Assembly: GCA_938004025.1 (NCBI GenBank)
Contig: CALKXC010000360.1
Span: forward strand, 1-6,657
Source of the DNA: an uncultured Leucothrix sp.
Lineage (GTDB): Bacteria > Pseudomonadota > Gammaproteobacteria > Thiotrichales > Thiotrichaceae
Length of the DNA: 6,657 bases
Direction: 5' to 3'
Shown: piece by piece, positions 1 through 6,099 of the stretch
Layout of the letters: the number at the start of each line of letters is the position of its first letter
Numbering within the stretch: position 1 is the stretch's first letter
Position numbers and translations under genes: made by a program
The notes under the pieces: generated by a model
Seen by the model: only the letters and a program-made list of their open reading frames with translations
What the model was told of the DNA's origin: nothing
Database searches by the model: none

Positions 1-1762
1 GTCATCAACGAACATTGATATAACAGCCCCACCTCAGAGTGGGGCTGGAATTTATAAGCGCCTAGCAGGCTACTCACTAAAGCACTGGCGTTACCTTCTG
101 ATTGCACTTTCTGGTTTAGTGATTAATGCATTAACCCAACCGATGTTTGCAGCTTATCTGCAGCCTTTGCTTGATGGAACTTTCATGGAGAAGGATCCAG
201 AAATAATTCGTTGGGCACCTTTTGCATTATTGTTTATATTTCTCGTCCGCGGTGTATCGGGTTTTCTGTCTGGTTACTTCATGTCTTGGGTTGGGCGTAA
301 AGTAGTGACCGAGCTTCGTGAACAAATATTCTCACGTTTAATCCATTTACCAATTGGTTACTACGATCGTAATAACTCCGGTCAGGTCATTACCAAACTT
401 ATTTATCACGTAGAACAAGTCGCTAGTGCTGCAACGGGTGGGTTAACCGTGCTAGTTCAAGACCTTGCGGCAATCATTGGATTGTTGGGTTTGATGATGT
501 ATTACAGTTGGGAGTTAACCTGCATTGTATTGTTAACAGGGCCATTAATTGCTTTAATCATTCGTTATGTATCTAAACGTTTTCGCCGATTCAGCCATCA
601 GATTCAAGAGTCTACGGGTGAAGTGACGCAGATTAGTAGCGAAGTGATTCAGGCGACCCGTGAAGTTAGAATCTTCGGTGCGACTGATTTTGAAAAAGAT
701 CGATTTGCTGAAGTCAATGAGCGCAATCGCGTTTCATTCATGAAGCGTATATTGACTGAAAGGCTCAGTATGCCCATAGTCCATTTTATTGTTGCTGTAG
801 CACTTTCAATTATTATTTATGTGGCTACACAAGGTGATTTGTTAGAGCGCTTCAGCCCCGGAACTTTCATGTCCTTTATGGCAGCTATGATGCTGTTGTT
901 TGATCCAGTTAAACGCCTTACATCGATTAGCGCGACGCTACAGGCAGGAATTGCTGCGGGTGAAAGTATTTTCGCTGTTATTGATGCCGATGTGGAAAAA
1001 GATGAAGGCTCACACACGTCGTCGCGTGCTAAGGGGGATATGAGTTTCAAACATGTGTCCTTTACCTATGATAGGTCAGAGCCGGTCTTACAAGATATTA
1101 ATTTTACGGTCAAAGCCGGTGAGAAAATTGCACTGGTTGGAAAGTCTGGAAGTGGAAAGACAACACTGGTTAATCTGCTGCCTCGTTTTTATGATTATAA
1201 AGGCGGTGATATAACATTGGATGGAGTGTCACTCAACGATTACAAACTCTCAAACTTAAGGCAACAGTTTGCCTATGTCGGGCAAAATATCACTCTGTTT
1301 AACGACACAGTTAGAAACAATATTGCCTATGGTGTATTGAGAGGGATAAGCGAAGAAAAAATCAATGATGCAGCGAAAGCGGCTTATGCAATGGAATTTA
1401 TTGAGCAGATGCCACAAGGGCTGGATACTATCATTGGCGAAAATGGCACGATGTTGTCAGGTGGTCAAAAGCAGCGCTTAGCTATCGCCAGAGCTATTTT
1501 GGCAGACACACCAATTTTGATTTTAGATGAAGCGACCTCCGCTCTCGATACACAGTCAGAACGTTATATTCAAGCGGCATTGGATGAGCTCTTGAAAGGG
1601 CGTACAACCTTTATGATTGCTCATCGCTTAAGTACAATCGAAAAAGCAGACAAAATCCTAGTGATGTCAGACGGTAAAATTGTTGAGAGTGGAACTCATC
1701 AATCGTTACTTCAAGCGAATGGGATTTATTCAAATCTCCAGCAACTGCAAAGTGATGACTGA
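1..1762 (+). CDS. msbA: Lipid A export ATP-binding/permease protein MsbA (5' end outside window)
   Basis: MsbA is an inner-membrane ABC half-transporter that works as a homodimer and flips lipid A-core from the cytoplasmic to the periplasmic leaflet using ATP. The frame is open from base 2 to the left edge with no ATG, GTG or TTG before the GTG at 119. That GTG lies inside the first transmembrane helix, so the true start is just left of the window. Of 586 visible residues (E. coli MsbA has 582), the first ~16 are a variable tail. The membrane domain follows, with TRE-V-IFGA in the coupling-helix region. The ATPase domain starts near residue 345: Walker A GKSGSGKT at 380-387, Q-loop Q428, signature LSGGQ at 485-489, Walker B ILILDE at 505-510, D-loop SALD at 513-516 and switch histidine H541. 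All catalytic residues are present. The long match to E. coli MsbA, including VSKRFR and NGLDT/QGLDT-type stretches, and the lpxK neighbour separate it from other ABC exporters. Confidence 0.96.
   Translation, partial: SSTNIDITAPPQSGAGIYKRLAGYSLKHWRYLLIALSGLVINALTQPMFAAYLQPLLDGTFMEKDPEIIRWAPFALLFIFLVRGVSGFLSGYFMSWVGRKVVTELREQIFSRLIHLPIGYYDRNNSGQVITKLIYHVEQVASAATGGLTVLVQDLAAIIGLLGLMMYYSWELTCIVLLTGPLIALIIRYVSKRFRRFSHQIQESTGEVTQISSEVIQATREVRIFGATDFEKDRFAEVNERNRVSFMKRILTERLSMPIVHFIVAVALSIIIYVATQGDLLERFSPGTFMSFMAAMMLLFDPVKRLTSISATLQAGIAAGESIFAVIDADVEKDEGSHTSSRAKGDMSFKHVSFTYDRSEPVLQDINFTVKAGEKIALVGKSGSGKTTLVNLLPRFYDYKGGDITLDGVSLNDYKLSNLRQQFAYVGQNITLFNDTVRNNIAYGVLRGISEEKINDAAKAAYAMEFIEQMPQGLDTIIGENGTMLSGGQKQRLAIARAILADTPILILDEATSALDTQSERYIQAALDELLKGRTTFMIAHRLSTIEKADKILVMSDGKIVESGTHQSLLQANGIYSNLQQLQSDD
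25..46. repeat. Perfect 8-bp inverted repeat (hairpin) in the first visible msbA codons
   Basis: AGCCCCAC at 25-32 and GTGGGGCT at 39-46 are exact reverse complements separated by a 6-nt loop, CTCAGA. The stem is GC-rich and should fold stably in mRNA. No T-run follows on either strand, so it does not look like a complete intrinsic terminator. It lies in frame within the variable N-terminal tail of MsbA, encoding A-P-P-Q-S-G-A. It may be chance, or a structure affecting early translation of msbA. Confidence 0.6.
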
Positions 1763-2804
1763 AGTTACGAAACCATCTAAACAAGTCGACTCAAGTGAAA
1801 AGATCAGCTGGTTACAGCAGCGTTTGGAGTCAATTTGGTACTTAGGTGCTTCCGGCAAATATTTCCTATATCCATTAGAGTTTATCTATAAAGCACTCGC
1901 TCGACTGGACCGAGTCATTAAAACCAAGCAAATGGTTGGTCATCCTATACCGATAATTGTTGTTGGTAATATTAGCGTTGGCGGCACGGGTAAAACGCCG
2001 TTGGTTATTTATCTTTGTGAGCAGCTTAAAAAGGCGGGGTATTCACCCGGTATTATTACTCGCGGTTATGGTGGGGAATCTACCGTTTGGCCAGCGTTAG
2101 TGGTCAGAGACAGTAATCCAACTGACTACGGCGATGAACCCGTATTGATGGCTAAAAGGGCAAATGTTCCTGTCGTAGCTGGCCCTAACCGAAACCAAGA
2201 TATCGACGAGCTGTTAAAAAATGGCGAAGTGGATGTTGCAATTAGTGATGACGGTTTACAGCATTATGCCTTACAGAGAGATATTGAGATTGCAGTGATA
2301 GATAAAGCACGTGGTCTGGGCAATCAACGTTGTTTACCAGCAGGGCCACTCAGAGAGCCCCCGAGTCGTCTAGAAGATTGTGATTTTGTAGTCATTAACG
2401 AACCAATGCCTGTTTCTGAATACAGCATGCAGCTAGTTGCTACACAGGTTTGCAACTTGAAAACTTTGATTAAGCAACCATTATTAGACTGGGAAGGCTT
2501 AACGGTGCATGCAGTGACGGGTATTGGAAACCCCACACGTTTTTTTGACACTCTTGAGTCTTCAGGTATTAAAGTCATTGAGCATCGATTTCCTGATCAC
2601 CACCCGTTTTGTGAGGCTGATATTACTTTTAGCGACGGCCTTCCAGTGGTTATGACGGAAAAAGACGCGGTTAAGTGCGAGCTATTTGCTACCGATCAGC
2701 ATTGGTCGATGCCGATTGACGCAAAGCTGAATGATCTTTTTATGCAAAATTTATTGGTGTTGCTGAAGTCGATGAATACAGAAAATACAGCGCTCCAAGG
2801 TTAA
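1755..2804 (+). CDS. lpxK: Tetraacyldisaccharide 4'-kinase LpxK
   Basis: LpxK phosphorylates the 4' position of tetraacyldisaccharide-1-phosphate with ATP, giving lipid IVA at the cytoplasmic face of the inner membrane. With the ATG at 1755 the protein is 349 aa, against 328 in E. coli. The extra length is mainly a polar N-terminal leader of about 20 residues before the membrane-associated helix (~31-50). The P-loop [12 protein letters not shown] is at 71-82, TRGYGG at 102-107, the conserved DDGLQH at 165-170, LPAGPLRE at 194-201 and [10 protein letters not shown] at 299-308. This start overlaps the msbA stop by 8 nt (ATGACTGA), which suggests translational coupling. No strong Shine-Dalgarno is visible. 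The frame is open further upstream within msbA (GTG at 1752, ATG at 1719), but those starts would add residues with no counterpart in the family. The function is secure; the exact start is less so. Confidence 0.95.
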   Translation: MTEVTKPSKQVDSSEKISWLQQRLESIWYLGASGKYFLYPLEFIYKALARLDRVIKTKQMVGHPIPIIVVGNISVGGTGKTPLVIYLCEQLKKAGYSPGIITRGYGGESTVWPALVVRDSNPTDYGDEPVLMAKRANVPVVAGPNRNQDIDELLKNGEVDVAISDDGLQHYALQRDIEIAVIDKARGLGNQRCLPAGPLREPPSRLEDCDFVVINEPMPVSEYSMQLVATQVCNLKTLIKQPLLDWEGLTVHAVTGIGNPTRFFDTLESSGIKVIEHRFPDHHPFCEADITFSDGLPVVMTEKDAVKCELFATDQHWSMPIDAKLNDLFMQNLLVLLKSMNTENTALQG

Positions 2805-2818
2805 GGATTAAAGCAATC

Positions 2819-3004
2819 ATGAATAGGAAGCTGCTAGACATACTTGTGTGCCCAGTAACTAAAGGTCGATTAAAGTATGACAAAGAAAATCAAGAACTAA
2901 TTTCTAGATCTGCCCGATTGGCTTATCCCATTGTCGATGGTAAACCCATCATGATTGAGAACGACGCGCGCGTCTTGACTCAAGAAGAAGTTGATAAATT
3001 ATGA
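2819..3004 (+). CDS. Trm112/YcaR-like small protein (UPF0434 family)
   Basis: This 61-aa protein aligns along its whole length with E. coli YcaR (60 aa). Shared landmarks are [12 protein letters not shown] (5-16), ELI near 26-28, [14 protein letters not shown] (34-47) and ARVLT (50-54). The family is related to Trm112, which in eukaryotes and archaea is a small zinc-binding partner that activates several methyltransferases. The bacterial role is not settled. Only one cysteine (C11, in CPVTKG) is present, so a four-cysteine zinc site cannot form in one chain. An AAGGA ribosome binding site at 2803-2807 lies 11 nt before the ATG, overlapping the lpxK stop. The gene sits between lpxK and kdsB, as is common in proteobacteria, and its stop overlaps the kdsB start by 4 nt (ATGA). 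The family call is firm; the biochemical function is unknown. Confidence 0.9.
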   Translation: MNRKLLDILVCPVTKGRLKYDKENQELISRSARLAYPIVDGKPIMIENDARVLTQEEVDKL

Positions 3005-3744
3005 AAACTGTCCTCGTTATCCCCGCTCGGTACAATTCATCGCGATTACCGGGTAAGCCCTTATTACCTATTGCTGGTAAGCCAATGCTGCAGCGGGTTT
3101 ATGAGTGTGCACAAGAGGCAGGCTTTGGAGAAATAATTATCGCAACGGATGATGAAAGAATTCATCAGGCCTGTCAGGTGTTTGGAGCTGATGTTTGCAT
3201 GACGAGCGTTGAGCATGAAACTGGAAGCGATCGTTTGGCGGAAGTGGTTGAAATTAGGCAGCTGGCGGATGAAGATATTGTCGTTAATTTACAGGGTGAT
3301 GAGCCACTGACGCCTGCAGTAAATTTACATCAAGTTGCTTATAATCTTGAACACAATCCTGAGGCAATGATTGCTACGCTTTGTACCTCGATAATGAATG
3401 AGGCTGAGTACGAAGACCCTAATGTTGTTAAAGTCGTGACTGACAATAACGGAATGGCAATGTACTTTTCTCGTGCTTCAATACCTTATCAACGTGATTC
3501 AGATTTTGCAGCGGCAGAATTTGCCAAACGCCATCTTGGGATTTATGCCTATAGGGCAGGTTACCTACGTAATTTTGTTAAAATGGAAAGTTGCCAGCTG
3601 GAGCAATTAGAGAAGCTCGAGCAACTTCGTGCTATGTGGTACGGGACTCGAATTCATGTGGCGGAAGCTCAAGAAATTCCCGGGCCAGGAGTCGATACCC
3701 CTGAGGATCTTGTTGCACTTAATCAGCTATTTGCATCCATGTAG
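3001..3744 (+). CDS. kdsB: 3-deoxy-manno-octulosonate cytidylyltransferase KdsB (CMP-Kdo synthetase)
   Basis: KdsB is a cytoplasmic enzyme that activates Kdo with CTP, giving CMP-Kdo and pyrophosphate. CMP-Kdo is the donor used to put Kdo on lipid IVA. The product is 247 aa, against 248 in E. coli, so it is full length. The N-terminal nucleotide-binding motif [15 protein letters not shown] is at 7-21. VNLQGDEP at 95-102 holds the magnesium-binding aspartate (D100). [12 protein letters not shown] is at 155-166, [14 protein letters not shown] at 177-190, [16 protein letters not shown] at 200-215 and GVDTPEDL at 230-237, with the second metal aspartate D232. The ATG at 3001 overlaps the stop of the upstream small gene as ATGA, and a purine-rich AAGAAGAAG at 2982-2990 serves as a weak ribosome binding site. 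It is the last gene of the lipid A/Kdo cluster; the next gene is 103 bp away. Confidence 0.96.
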   Translation: MKTVLVIPARYNSSRLPGKPLLPIAGKPMLQRVYECAQEAGFGEIIIATDDERIHQACQVFGADVCMTSVEHETGSDRLAEVVEIRQLADEDIVVNLQGDEPLTPAVNLHQVAYNLEHNPEAMIATLCTSIMNEAEYEDPNVVKVVTDNNGMAMYFSRASIPYQRDSDFAAAEFAKRHLGIYAYRAGYLRNFVKMESCQLEQLEKLEQLRAMWYGTRIHVAEAQEIPGPGVDTPEDLVALNQLFASM

Positions 3745-3847
3745 TTTCAAATATTAACGTATGCATTTTTCCAACCCCAAAGGGTTATATCCATGCTTTT
3801 AATAGAGCTGATAACATGGAGTCATTACTAAAATATTAAGGTGCTTT
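3745..3847 (+). other. Spacer between kdsB and the 132-aa gene
   Basis: This 103-bp AT-rich gap holds a small 5-bp stem, AACCC (3773-3777) and GGGTT (3782-3786), without a following T-run, so it is a poor terminator. A possible extended -10, TG-A-TAACAT (3809-3817), matches the consensus at four of six positions and has no convincing -35. The word AAATATTAA occurs at both ends (from 3749 and from 3831). Just before the next gene lies a ribosome binding site, TAAGG at 3837-3841. Both read-through from kdsB and a private promoter are possible. Confidence 0.3.
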
Positions 3848-4253
3848 ATGTTTCATCCTATCTCTATCCCTTTCGGTTGCGTCATGTTATTCAATGTAGT
3901 TGATTTAAAAGAAGGGGTGACAGTCGACGATGTTGAAATGACATTAGGTGAGATGTGTAACGTCGTCAAGAATACTTACGGTGATGAGAAAGGCGGCTTT
4001 ATAGCAGGTCAGGTTTTCAAATACAGCGGTTTTATTTCTGATGAGGGCTCGTTTGCTGATGACCCAAAAGAAAAGCGAACCAAGCCCGGTGAGATTGCCA
4101 TCGTCACATACTGGAACTCTTACGAGCAGCACGAGAAATCACATGCAGATAAGGCTTTTCGTGAAAAATTTGATGAGCTTCTAGAGTTTTGTGATGATGC
4201 TTATGAGTCTGGCTACGAGATGCTTTGGCAGGGTGTGCCAGAGTAAGCACCTT
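3838..4253. repeat. 9-bp inverted repeat bracketing the 132-aa gene
   Basis: AAGGTGCTT at 3838-3846 includes the ribosome binding site of the 132-aa gene. Its exact reverse complement, AAGCACCTT, is at 4245-4253 and starts inside the stop codon. The coordinates span both arms and the gene between them. In mRNA the two arms could pair and mask the ribosome binding site. The match is direct observation; any function is inference, and chance remains possible. Confidence 0.4.
3848..4246 (+). CDS. Uncharacterised 132-aa protein, possible dimeric alpha/beta-barrel (ABM-like) fold
   Basis: I cannot assign a specific function. The 132-aa product is small, acidic, and lacks a signal peptide or membrane segment, so it is probably cytoplasmic. 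By eye the order is strand (11-18), helix (25-44), strand (51-60), an acidic loop (63-80), strand (82-88), helix (91-116) and strand (123-129). This is a ferredoxin-like order, as in the dimeric alpha/beta-barrel superfamily that includes antibiotic biosynthesis monooxygenase-type proteins. The stretch W89-N-S-x4-H95-x3-SH99, then F104 and F108, recalls that group; the ending YEMLWQG (123-129) would be the last strand. C11 and C115 are the only conserved-looking cysteines I would flag. TAAGG at 3837-3841 supports the ATG at 3848. The gene follows kdsB by 103 bp and converges on purN, but context does not reveal its role. The CDS is solid; the fold is inference. Confidence 0.85.
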   Translation: MFHPISIPFGCVMLFNVVDLKEGVTVDDVEMTLGEMCNVVKNTYGDEKGGFIAGQVFKYSGFISDEGSFADDPKEKRTKPGEIAIVTYWNSYEQHEKSHADKAFREKFDELLEFCDDAYESGYEMLWQGVPE

Positions 4254-4260
4254 TAATTAA

Positions 4261-4292
4261 GCGAGTGGTGAAGCTTAGTGCTGATCACTCGC
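4261..4292. terminator. Hairpin at the convergent gene ends, possible weak bidirectional terminator
   Basis: GCGAGTGGT (4261-4269) pairs with ATCACTCGC (4284-4292): seven perfect pairs, one G-U-type pair and one more A-T, around a 14-nt loop. The purN stop codon (4275-4277 on the minus strand) is inside the loop. Its place between convergent genes suits a terminator. The + strand has no T-run after the stem. The minus strand continues as TTAATTAAAGG, which is only a weak T-rich tail. Confidence 0.35.
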
Positions 4293-4928
4293 TTGCTCGA
4301 TGATAACGGGTTGATTTAAAGGTTTGTCATCCAGATAAGCCTGACCGTCAAGATAGGCTAAGCGATCTTTAGCAAACCACTCAACCACGGTTGGGTAAAT
4401 AACGTGCTCAATGCGATGCACCCGAGATTGCAAACTCTCTTCATTATCTCCAGCAAGCACTGGCACTTTTCCTTGAACGATTGAAGCACCAGAATCTAAT
4501 TCTGGCGTTACAAAATGAACGGTAGCGCCATGATGAACTGCTTTATCCGCAAGTGCCCTACGATGCGTGTGAAGTCCTTTGTAAGCCGGAAGCAGTGCAG
4601 GGTGGATGTTAATCATTTTGCCTGCGTAGTGCTCAGCAAAGCCATGGCTAAGAATGCGCATAAACCCTGCCATGACAATTAGCTCAGGATTATACCGATC
4701 TATCTCTTTAGCCATCGCCTGATCAAATAACTCACGAGATTCAAACTGAGTATGATCAATGATTGCTGTTGGAATTCCAGCTTTCTCGGCTCGTTTGAGG
4801 CCGTAAGCGTCTTCACGGTTGCTTAAAACTAAAGATATTCGAACGTCGAGCTTTTCAGCTTTAATATGATCAATGATCGCCTGGAGGTTGCTACCACCTC
4901 CAGAAATCAGAACGACAATGGATCGCAT
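4275..4928 (-). CDS. purN: Phosphoribosylglycinamide formyltransferase PurN (GAR transformylase)
   Basis: PurN transfers the formyl group of 10-formyltetrahydrofolate to glycinamide ribonucleotide (GAR), giving FGAR, the third step of de novo IMP synthesis. The protein is 217 aa (E. coli 212). The N-terminal phosphate-binding loop, VLISGGGSNLQAIID, is at 6-20. MAGFMRILS is at 86-94, INIHPALLP at 106-114 with catalytic N107 and H109, HTHRRAL at 120-126, VHFVTPELDSG at 137-147 with catalytic D145, and QGKVPV at 152-157. These match E. coli N106, H108 and D144. The region after ~190 is the usual variable tail. Its ATG lies 3 nt after the purM stop, so purM and purN form one minus-strand operon. 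It runs convergent to the 132-aa gene. No truncation or missing active-site residue is seen. Confidence 0.97.
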   Translation of the reverse strand: MRSIVVLISGGGSNLQAIIDHIKAEKLDVRISLVLSNREDAYGLKRAEKAGIPTAIIDHTQFESRELFDQAMAKEIDRYNPELIVMAGFMRILSHGFAEHYAGKMINIHPALLPAYKGLHTHRRALADKAVHHGATVHFVTPELDSGASIVQGKVPVLAGDNEESLQSRVHRIEHVIYPTVVEWFAKDRLAYLDGQAYLDDKPLNQPVIIEQASDQH

Positions 4929-4931
4929 TGC

Positions 4932-5981
4932 TTAGCTGTACTCAACAAACGGAGTGTCAGTCTCTTCAGCACTGATGTGACCGATTTTCCAGCTATCAAT
5001 GTTTTGCAGTTTGAAGCTATTAATAATCTCATCGGCCTGCTCTTCACTGACTACTAATACCATGCCGATGCCGCAGTTGAAGGTTTTAAGCATTTCTTGC
5101 TGTTCAATGTTGCCTTCACGCTGCAACCAGTTAAATATTTCTGGTCTTTCCCAGCTGTTTAAATCGATTTCAGCTTTGCAGTTATCTGGCAATACACGAG
5201 GAAGATTTTCAGTTAGACCACCGCCTGTAATGTGAGCAAGGGCGCGAATGTCAAACTGCTTAAGTGCTTGAAGTAGCGGCTTCACGTAAATAGTCGTCGG
5301 TGTCAGTAATGCTTCTCCCAACGTCAGTGATTGATTGTCACTGAAAGGTTGATCTAACGATGCGCCCGAGACTTCAATGACTTTGCGGATAAGTGAATAG
5401 CCGTTTGAATGAGGTCCGCTGGAGGCTAAGCCGATTAAAACATTGCCGTGGGCAACTGAACTGTGATCCAAAATTAAATCACGTTCTACAACGCCAACAC
5501 TAAAGCCTGCTAGGTCAAAATCACCTTCACGATAGATGCCCGGCATTTCAGCTGTTTCGCCACCCGTTAATGCAGCGCCCGCTTGCTCGCAGCCATCCGC
5601 AATGCCTTTAATCACCATTTCTGCGTGATCATTATTCAGCTTTCCTGTCGCATAATAATCAAGGAAGAACAGCGGTTCAGCACCCGTAACGATAATGTCA
5701 TTAACACACATCGCGACTAAATCGACGCCGATGGTGTCGTACTTTTCCATGTCGATAGCGAGTTTCAGCTTAGTGCCAACACCGTCGGTTCCAGAAACCA
5801 ACACTGGGTCTTTGTAACGATTAGGGAGTGACATCAATGCGCCAAATCCGCCAATGCTGCCTAGCACTTCGGGTCTTTTAGTACGCTTTGCGTGAGGTTT
5901 AATACGGTCGATTAAAGCATTGCCGGTTTCGATGCTAACGCCAGCATCCTGATAGGTCAGGGAGGGTTTGTTGTCTTCCAT
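4932..5981 (-). CDS. purM: Phosphoribosylformylglycinamidine cyclo-ligase PurM (AIR synthetase)
   Basis: PurM closes the imidazole ring: FGAM plus ATP gives AIR, ADP and phosphate, the fifth step of IMP synthesis, as a cytoplasmic dimer. The 349-aa product has the family's normal length. The N-terminal half has [15 protein letters not shown] (10-24), [15 protein letters not shown] (61-75, ATP and phosphate contacts), [23 protein letters not shown] (87-109) and [11 protein letters not shown] (138-148). The C-terminal half has [16 protein letters not shown] (185-200), [11 protein letters not shown] (225-235), [13 protein letters not shown] (250-262) and [11 protein letters not shown] (301-311). 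The ATG is supported by AAGGA (5997-5993 on the minus strand), 11 nt upstream. It is the first gene of a purM-purN operon and diverges from recQ across 118 bp. An extended -10-like promoter element is at 6027-6019. I see no PurR-type operator in that gap. Confidence 0.97.
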   Translation of the reverse strand: MEDNKPSLTYQDAGVSIETGNALIDRIKPHAKRTKRPEVLGSIGGFGALMSLPNRYKDPVLVSGTDGVGTKLKLAIDMEKYDTIGVDLVAMCVNDIIVTGAEPLFFLDYYATGKLNNDHAEMVIKGIADGCEQAGAALTGGETAEMPGIYREGDFDLAGFSVGVVERDLILDHSSVAHGNVLIGLASSGPHSNGYSLIRKVIEVSGASLDQPFSDNQSLTLGEALLTPTTIYVKPLLQALKQFDIRALAHITGGGLTENLPRVLPDNCKAEIDLNSWERPEIFNWLQREGNIEQQEMLKTFNCGIGMVLVVSEEQADEIINSFKLQNIDSWKIGHISAEETDTPFVEYS

Positions 5982-6018
5982 GAAAAGATGGATCCTTGCG
6001 AACCATTTAAAAATTGGA

Positions 6019-6027
6019 ATTCTAGCA
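6019..6027 (-). promoter_or_regulatory. Possible extended -10 promoter element for purMN
   Basis: On the minus strand the sequence from 6027 down to 6019 reads TG-C-TAGAAT, an extended -10 matching TATAAT at five of six positions. At a 17-nt spacing the -35 position (6047-6042) reads ATCGTT, which is poor, as is common for extended -10 promoters. It would give a leader of about 30 nt before the purM ATG. No purine-repressor-like palindrome was found nearby. Confidence 0.4.
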
Positions 6028-6036
6028 TGTTTTAAT
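6028..6036 (+). promoter_or_regulatory. Possible extended -10 promoter element for recQ
   Basis: TG-T-TTTAAT on the + strand matches an extended -10 at four of six hexamer positions and lies about 64 nt before the recQ ATG. It touches the purMN element on the other strand; together they share CATG at 6026-6029. The -35 region is not convincing. An alternative pair, TTGGAA (6014-6019) with TTAAAA (6037-6042) at 17 nt, is also weak. Confidence 0.22.
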
Positions 6037-6037
6037 T

Positions 6038-6063
6038 TAAAAACGATCGGTGATGTGTTTTTA
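6038..6063. repeat. 7-bp inverted repeat in the purM-recQ intergenic region
   Basis: TAAAAAC (6038-6044) and GTTTTTA (6057-6063) are exact reverse complements with 12 nt between them. The repeat lies between the putative promoters and recQ, in the leader of recQ or upstream of purM. It could be a regulator site or a weak AT-rich stem, or chance in AT-rich DNA. The palindrome CGATCG (6044-6049) begins at the last base of the first arm. Confidence 0.3.
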
Positions 6064-6099
6064 TTGCCGACCCAAACCTGCTTCTTTTTAAGGCTATTA

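Noticed and set aside
817..1050. Open frame of 77 codons on the minus strand inside msbA
   Set aside because: It lies fully antisense to conserved MsbA sequence, has no recognisable motifs and is best explained as a shadow frame.
1680..1754. Longer lpxK with a start inside msbA (up to 25 extra residues)
   Set aside because: It would add sequence absent from the family, and the ATG at 1755 gives the usual stop-start overlap.
2324..2578. Open frame of 84 codons on the minus strand inside lpxK
   Set aside because: It is antisense to conserved LpxK residues and its translation resembles no protein I recognise.
3773..3786. Intrinsic terminator after kdsB
   Set aside because: The stem AACCC/GGGTT is only 5 bp and is not followed by a T-run, so it is too weak to call.
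3944..4132. Open frame of 62 codons on the minus strand inside the 132-aa gene
   Set aside because: The plus-strand frame has a good ribosome binding site and a coherent strand/helix pattern; the antisense frame has neither.
4866..5235. Two plus-strand open frames (4866-5057 and 4999-5235) opposite purN and purM
   Set aside because: They are antisense to strongly conserved purine enzyme coding sequence and overlap each other; no ribosome binding site or motif supports them.
5982..6099. PurR-type operator upstream of purM
   Set aside because: I looked for the ACGCAAACGTTTGCGT palindrome; only an isolated CGCAA half-like string occurs near 5998, without a second half.
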